Shown: one piece after another, positions 60,581 through 64,000 of the stretch
How the letters are laid out: each line of letters starts with the position of its first letter
Numbering within the stretch: position 1 is the first letter of the stretch
NCBI GenBank assembly: GCA_036345935.2
Contig: JADWOT020000004.1
Coordinates: 2,904,418 to 2,968,417 of the forward strand
DNA from: Taenia hydatigena
Lineage: Eukaryota > Platyhelminthes > Cestoda > Cyclophyllidea > Taeniidae
Direction of reading: 5' to 3'
Length of the DNA: 64,000 nt
Notes under the pieces: model-generated
Told to the model about the DNA's origin: nothing
The model's database searches: none
What the model saw: the letters and a program-made list of their open reading frames with translations, nothing else
Program-made: the position numbers and the translations under genes

Positions 60581-60868
60581 GCACATGAAGATGAGGACGT
60601 TGGTACTGTCATTGCAGCAGATTGTGTGGCACCAGTTAGTGTTGGTGATGACTTAAGTATGCAAAGTGCACTCTGGTATTGGGAGTGGACGAGGATAACT
60701 AATAGGTGGTGGTGCAACAGGCCGTAACAACATTGACACGTACTGCGTTCACAGAAGTAGCGGCTTTTCGTACAAGTGACCATACTTCTTCTCGCTTCAC
60801 ATTGCGAGTTCCCATCGTAGCTAGCACGACTTAGTGATATTTGATCACACCAATTACTCTCAAATGTT
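60581..60868 (-). pseudogene. CNOT2-like terminal exon, inverted copy (copy G)
   Basis: Minus-strand half of the palindrome. It retains the mirror of the CACCACCTATTAG block and of the 3' flank, but lost the start of the exon (the YNRNWR part), and is not translatable. A 131-codon minus frame at 60,481-60,876 runs through both halves and is a product of the fold-back, not a protein. Confidence 0.7.
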
Positions 60869-61139
60869 TTCCTCACTTCACTTCATTCTTATTAGCAAGC
60901 CCTTTGAAACACTTATCATTATATCCTATTCAAGCCTTCGTCTTGTTCATGAGCCTTGTGGGATCGACAATGGGTTTTAAGAGCTGGTTTTTCAGTGGGT
61001 TTGGTGTCTTGGTTTTCTACAGAATCGAAGTGAATGCACCACTGTTCTGGTGCCTGTAGACGATTCGCATAGATGTTGTTGTGGCAGCGCAGAGATTGAG
61101 TGCTTTAAATCGTACAAGGATCTTTGAGCACTATGTACT
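60869..61139. other. Short unique spacer
   Basis: AT-rich, with one 72-codon frame of hydrophobic composition (60,841-61,059) and no motif. No gene supported. Confidence 0.4.
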
Positions 61140-62600
61140 GTTGATTGAAAATGAACAATTCAGTCTCTAATTGTAGTGAGGTTGAGGGACTCAGGAAGTT
61201 AATCATCATTCCTGTATTGCGTGCAGCCGTCTCAAACCCAAAGCTCTGATGCGCTATGATCAGAGGCTAAAAATGGGATCGTGACAGCGGTTTGAGGCCC
61301 CTGACATATCAGCATAGAGCAAATTGGATTGTGGGAGGTTGGTGGTCCTAAGTGAGTATAAAGAAGGATGCACTCGTCAGAGCACATTTGAATTGTGTCA
61401 AATATCACCAAATATATGTAAATTTCAAAAGCCATTTCGAATTTTTGAGAAGAACATGGCTAAAACACAACTGTCTCACTCCAGCACAGTTGCTTACTTG
61501 TTAGCATTATTTAGGTTTTGGAGACTCCCAAAGGGTTTCCATAACCCACCACTACTACTCCATCTTGAGTGTGCTTACAAGGGAACGATAAACAAGGGCC
61601 ACTTAGTAAATGAAGTTTTGTGCTGATCTAAGCTACTAGCATTATGATGGGTGGCTATTGTGCCTAAAATGCAAAGACTATGTTCTCTTCGTCAACGTAT
61701 GATAAATCCAAAGCCTGCAATGTAAGAGGATAATTTCGTGGCAGTCCAATGACTGTTAAAGCCTCTCGAGCTAATCTGTTCAACCCTACAGCCGGTCCGG
61801 CTAAGTACTTTCTTTTCGTGTGATATGGCATTACTCGCTTCGAGGCAGAAAGATGTCGTTATTAAACTTGTTTCCATCTCACTCATTTCCAACATCTCCC
61901 ACCCAATGTGTGATCATTTGAATGTTTAGTTTAACTACCAGTTGAAGGTTGTGATCACTAATAGCTTTGAAGAGGACTGGAATGGAAGTGTTCGTGACCA
62001 CAAAGATATCATCCTTTCTCTCTTATGCTTCCGCCCTTCCTCTTTCCCTTTGTATTGGATCCTCCTATTTCTTTTGCTTTTTGCCCTTACGTCCTTGTGG
62101 TTCATCATTCATTGTGCTTTTGCCAGAATTTCCAACTGCGAATTGATAAATGCTTTCGAATCAACTCGGATTCCTGTGCACATGAGTTGCTTTACTAGTG
62201 CTCAGGATCCAATTGAGCAGTGACGGTAGTAGCACTGGTATTTGGTCTAAGGTAACCACTCGTTGTGTTGCCCTATTAGCACCTCACAAAAGCAGAACAG
62301 CGAATCTATGCTCAAAAGTATTGAATTGCAGGAACTTCCTACCAAGAGAACTAGAATCGGATCCTATCCATTCAATAATAACAAGGCATCATATCCCTTC
62401 CTTTCGCTCCCGAAATTCCTACCATCTAACTAATGCATGTTTTACGGCTGATGTAGCCTTTATTCATGTCCTCTTCTTTGTCTCCCTTACGTCGATTTCA
62501 TACCACACTAACGCTATTCATGGTGATCCATCTGTCAAAACCAGAATCTCATCGTGTAGATCGTCCTCCGTTCTGCTTGTTAGCCATTGCCCATGAAGCT
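61140..62600 (+). repeat. Interspersed repeat R, copy 3 (longest)
   Basis: The most complete copy. It includes the part shared with 10,440-10,965, the interior shared with 38,546-38,965, and the outer part shared with 37,990-38,234. Open frames (61,942-62,223 with a hydrophobic stretch; 62,198-62,596) are not kept open in the other copies. No transposition gene recognised. Confidence 0.65.
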
Positions 62601-63144
62601 ACACCTAAACATTTTGTGCCGTCTAGCATTACGAGACTGAAAGTGACCAGAAAGCAAGCTAAGCTGAGGGACACTAGCCACTGCAAGTTAGCGTGCTTGC
62701 GTGAACTTTACCCTTAAGAATTATTTCATTAAACACATGAGTTTGTTCTTTTAGATTTTCAGTTTAATCTTGATGTGATGCGACAAGTGTTATCGCAAAC
62801 CCATAAATGTATCTGGGGATGAATGCACAACTAGGGTGATCTGGATTCTAACTCTTCGCATCGTTTTGACCTACTAACAATCTGCCTGGTGTTTTGTGTC
62901 ATTGGAGTGTAAAGGGTTCGTTCCGTGTGGTTAGGAGCGAAATAAGCTCTTATCTGTTTTGTAATTACACATTCGCATAAGGATTCCACCCATTTTGCAC
63001 GTAAGTTTTGTGATTACATAAGATTTGGTGTTGAAATATCACACCCAGCTGTACTGAGCTGCGAATAGGTGTGCATGTACCCATGTTATTCGCACCCTGG
63101 ACCCACAAATTATTAGTTACTTGGCTATAGCTACAAGTTTTTAA
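62601..63144. other. No gene recognised
   Basis: A lysine-rich open frame crosses 62,466-62,717 without motif. The rest is AT-rich with short frames only. Confidence 0.4.
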
Positions 63145-63330
63145 TTGTTACTCAGAAGAAATTACTTTCAGCCATCCTCCAATTGTATAGTTTATATTAT
63201 ATTATGCCAATTGAGTGGGTAAAGGGAGAGGATGGATTAGTGTCCGAAGCCAAAGTAGATAAGATAGTCAAAATCTAGCATGGTTGTTTGGCTTTAAACA
63301 GGCAATAATTGCTTCCGCATTACATGCAAT
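63145..63330 (+). repeat. Intron-derived direct repeat, copy 2
   Basis: Partner of 49,290-49,475, with the same CAGCCATCCTCCA..TTG, GGGAGAGGATGGA and GGCAATAATTGCTTCCGCAT landmarks. The upstream CNOT2-like exon that precedes copy 1 is absent here. Confidence 0.75.
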
Positions 63331-63727
63331 CATTTGGCCACATCTATTAAGTTGATGATGTCCTAAGCTATTGCAGCTTCACCTCCTCTACGATGGTGAT
63401 TCTGCATGAACGCAGTAGGCCAGTGGCAATTGAAGTGCGCAGACGCCTACAATTTACCACTTACCCTAAGTGCAGAGTGACATGAACTCCCACAGTTGAG
63501 TCGCCGAGAGCAGCAGGTGTTTGAGCCTGCTTGTAAAGGCATATCCACACACCGGCTTAAGAAAAGGGCTGCTTAGCATTGATTCCACTGCCTAATCGCG
63601 AATGGACTGTGCCTGTTTTGTAATTCAACGCTTTTTCCTCCTCACGATAGCTTTTTTCTCCCCACTTTCTACAATGCACCACCTCACCATCGGGTGCTAC
63701 ATCCACTTCTCGTTACAGAACACATAG

Positions 63728-63840
63728 AAGGCATCCCATCAGTCGGCAGCCATCGATATTGGGGCTAAGATTGGTGGATATGATCCTCAATCACGTTACC
63801 TTTTGCATAAGATGAGCCTTGAAACTGGCATGATTGTCGA
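63728..63840 (+). CDS. Candidate exon, unassigned
   Basis: A 113-nt segment follows an AG and ends at a strong GTAAGC donor (63,841). Its frame reads KASHQSAAIDIGAKIGGYDP and then RYLLHKMSLETGMIV. The composition is protein-like and there is no stop, but I do not recognise the family and the acceptor context is mediocre. The next exon, if any, would lie outside the window. Confidence 0.3.
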
Positions 63841-64000
63841 GTAAGCTTAACGCGTTTCCTAAAGTTACCGGATGGTATCGATTTGGCTACATTGTGCGAT
63901 TGTGAGGTCGTCATTGCTGCTGGCTTCCAACTTGTTGAGGGCTGAGTGAATGCTTGCCACTTCGCACCTACTGCTGCGTAAATTTGCGCAATATCTGATT

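Larger units (their letters stand above)
60230..60868. repeat. Fold-back palindrome of the CNOT2-like terminal exon
   Basis: The left half (60,230-60,580) contains the end of the intron and copy F. The right half (60,581-60,868) is its diverged reverse complement. The centre is a perfect GTGCGCAC at 60,577-60,584 with no spacer. Mirror landmarks include GTGCAC (60,492 and 60,666), CCACCACCTAT, and GAGAGTAATTGG at both outer ends. Identity is highest near the centre. Confidence 0.85.

Noticed and set aside
60481..60876. 131-codon minus-strand frame
   Set aside because: It runs through both halves of the 60.5-kb fold-back and its two halves are mirror translations of CNOT2-like sequence, not a protein.

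Overview
The window is eukaryotic and most likely from a taeniid tapeworm (Echinococcus or Taenia). The main evidence is a minus-strand three-exon gene at 22,152-27,662. Its layout (signal-peptide exon, one fibronectin type III exon, hydrophobic C-terminal exon, all joined by phase-1 introns) is that of the EG95/TSOL18/45W oncosphere-antigen family, which is known from taeniids. One in-frame TGA in the FN3 exon breaks an otherwise clean reading frame. The species is inferred, not shown.

Layout. A duplicated block forms two inverted arms: about 1-10,965, and about 38,235-49,198 in opposite orientation. They enclose a core of about 27 kb that is largely single-copy and holds the antigen gene plus several weaker exon candidates. 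Hand alignment suggests the arms differ by very roughly 10%, with indels and broken frames, so this is not a simple assembly echo. One 160-bp patch near the inner edge is almost identical. The right arm also carries an internal tandem duplication that straddles a 973-bp assembly gap (42,425-43,397). A third, partial copy of the block lies at about 54,190-59,540 in right-arm orientation.

The outer ends of the arms, and the sequence beyond the right arm, carry at least seven decayed pieces of a gene resembling CNOT2, the NOT2 subunit of the CCR4-NOT deadenylase complex: 39-1,660 (-), 47,840-49,175 (+), 51,560-52,150 (+), 52,200-52,540 (-), 54,780-54,961 (+), 60,272-60,503 (+) and 60,581-60,868 (-). 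Every stretch with more than one readable exon has a stop or frameshift. Two pairs face each other tail to tail as fold-back palindromes (51.7-52.5 kb and 60.23-60.87 kb), so inverted duplication recurs here at scales from 0.6 kb to 49 kb.

Other content: a three-copy interspersed repeat (10.4, 38.0 and 61.1 kb), a 450-bp direct repeat (36.2 and 50.3 kb), a short intron repeat (49.3 and 63.2 kb), a TGCC/CGCC microsatellite, a possible Ly6-type cysteine-rich exon at 59.67 kb, a 68-codon reading frame kept open in all three duplicons, and scattered coding-like segments I could not assign. I saw no convincing tRNA, rRNA, CRISPR, operon or intact protein-coding gene. The window reads as a gene-poor, duplication-prone region in which one antigen-family gene has become trapped or silenced.
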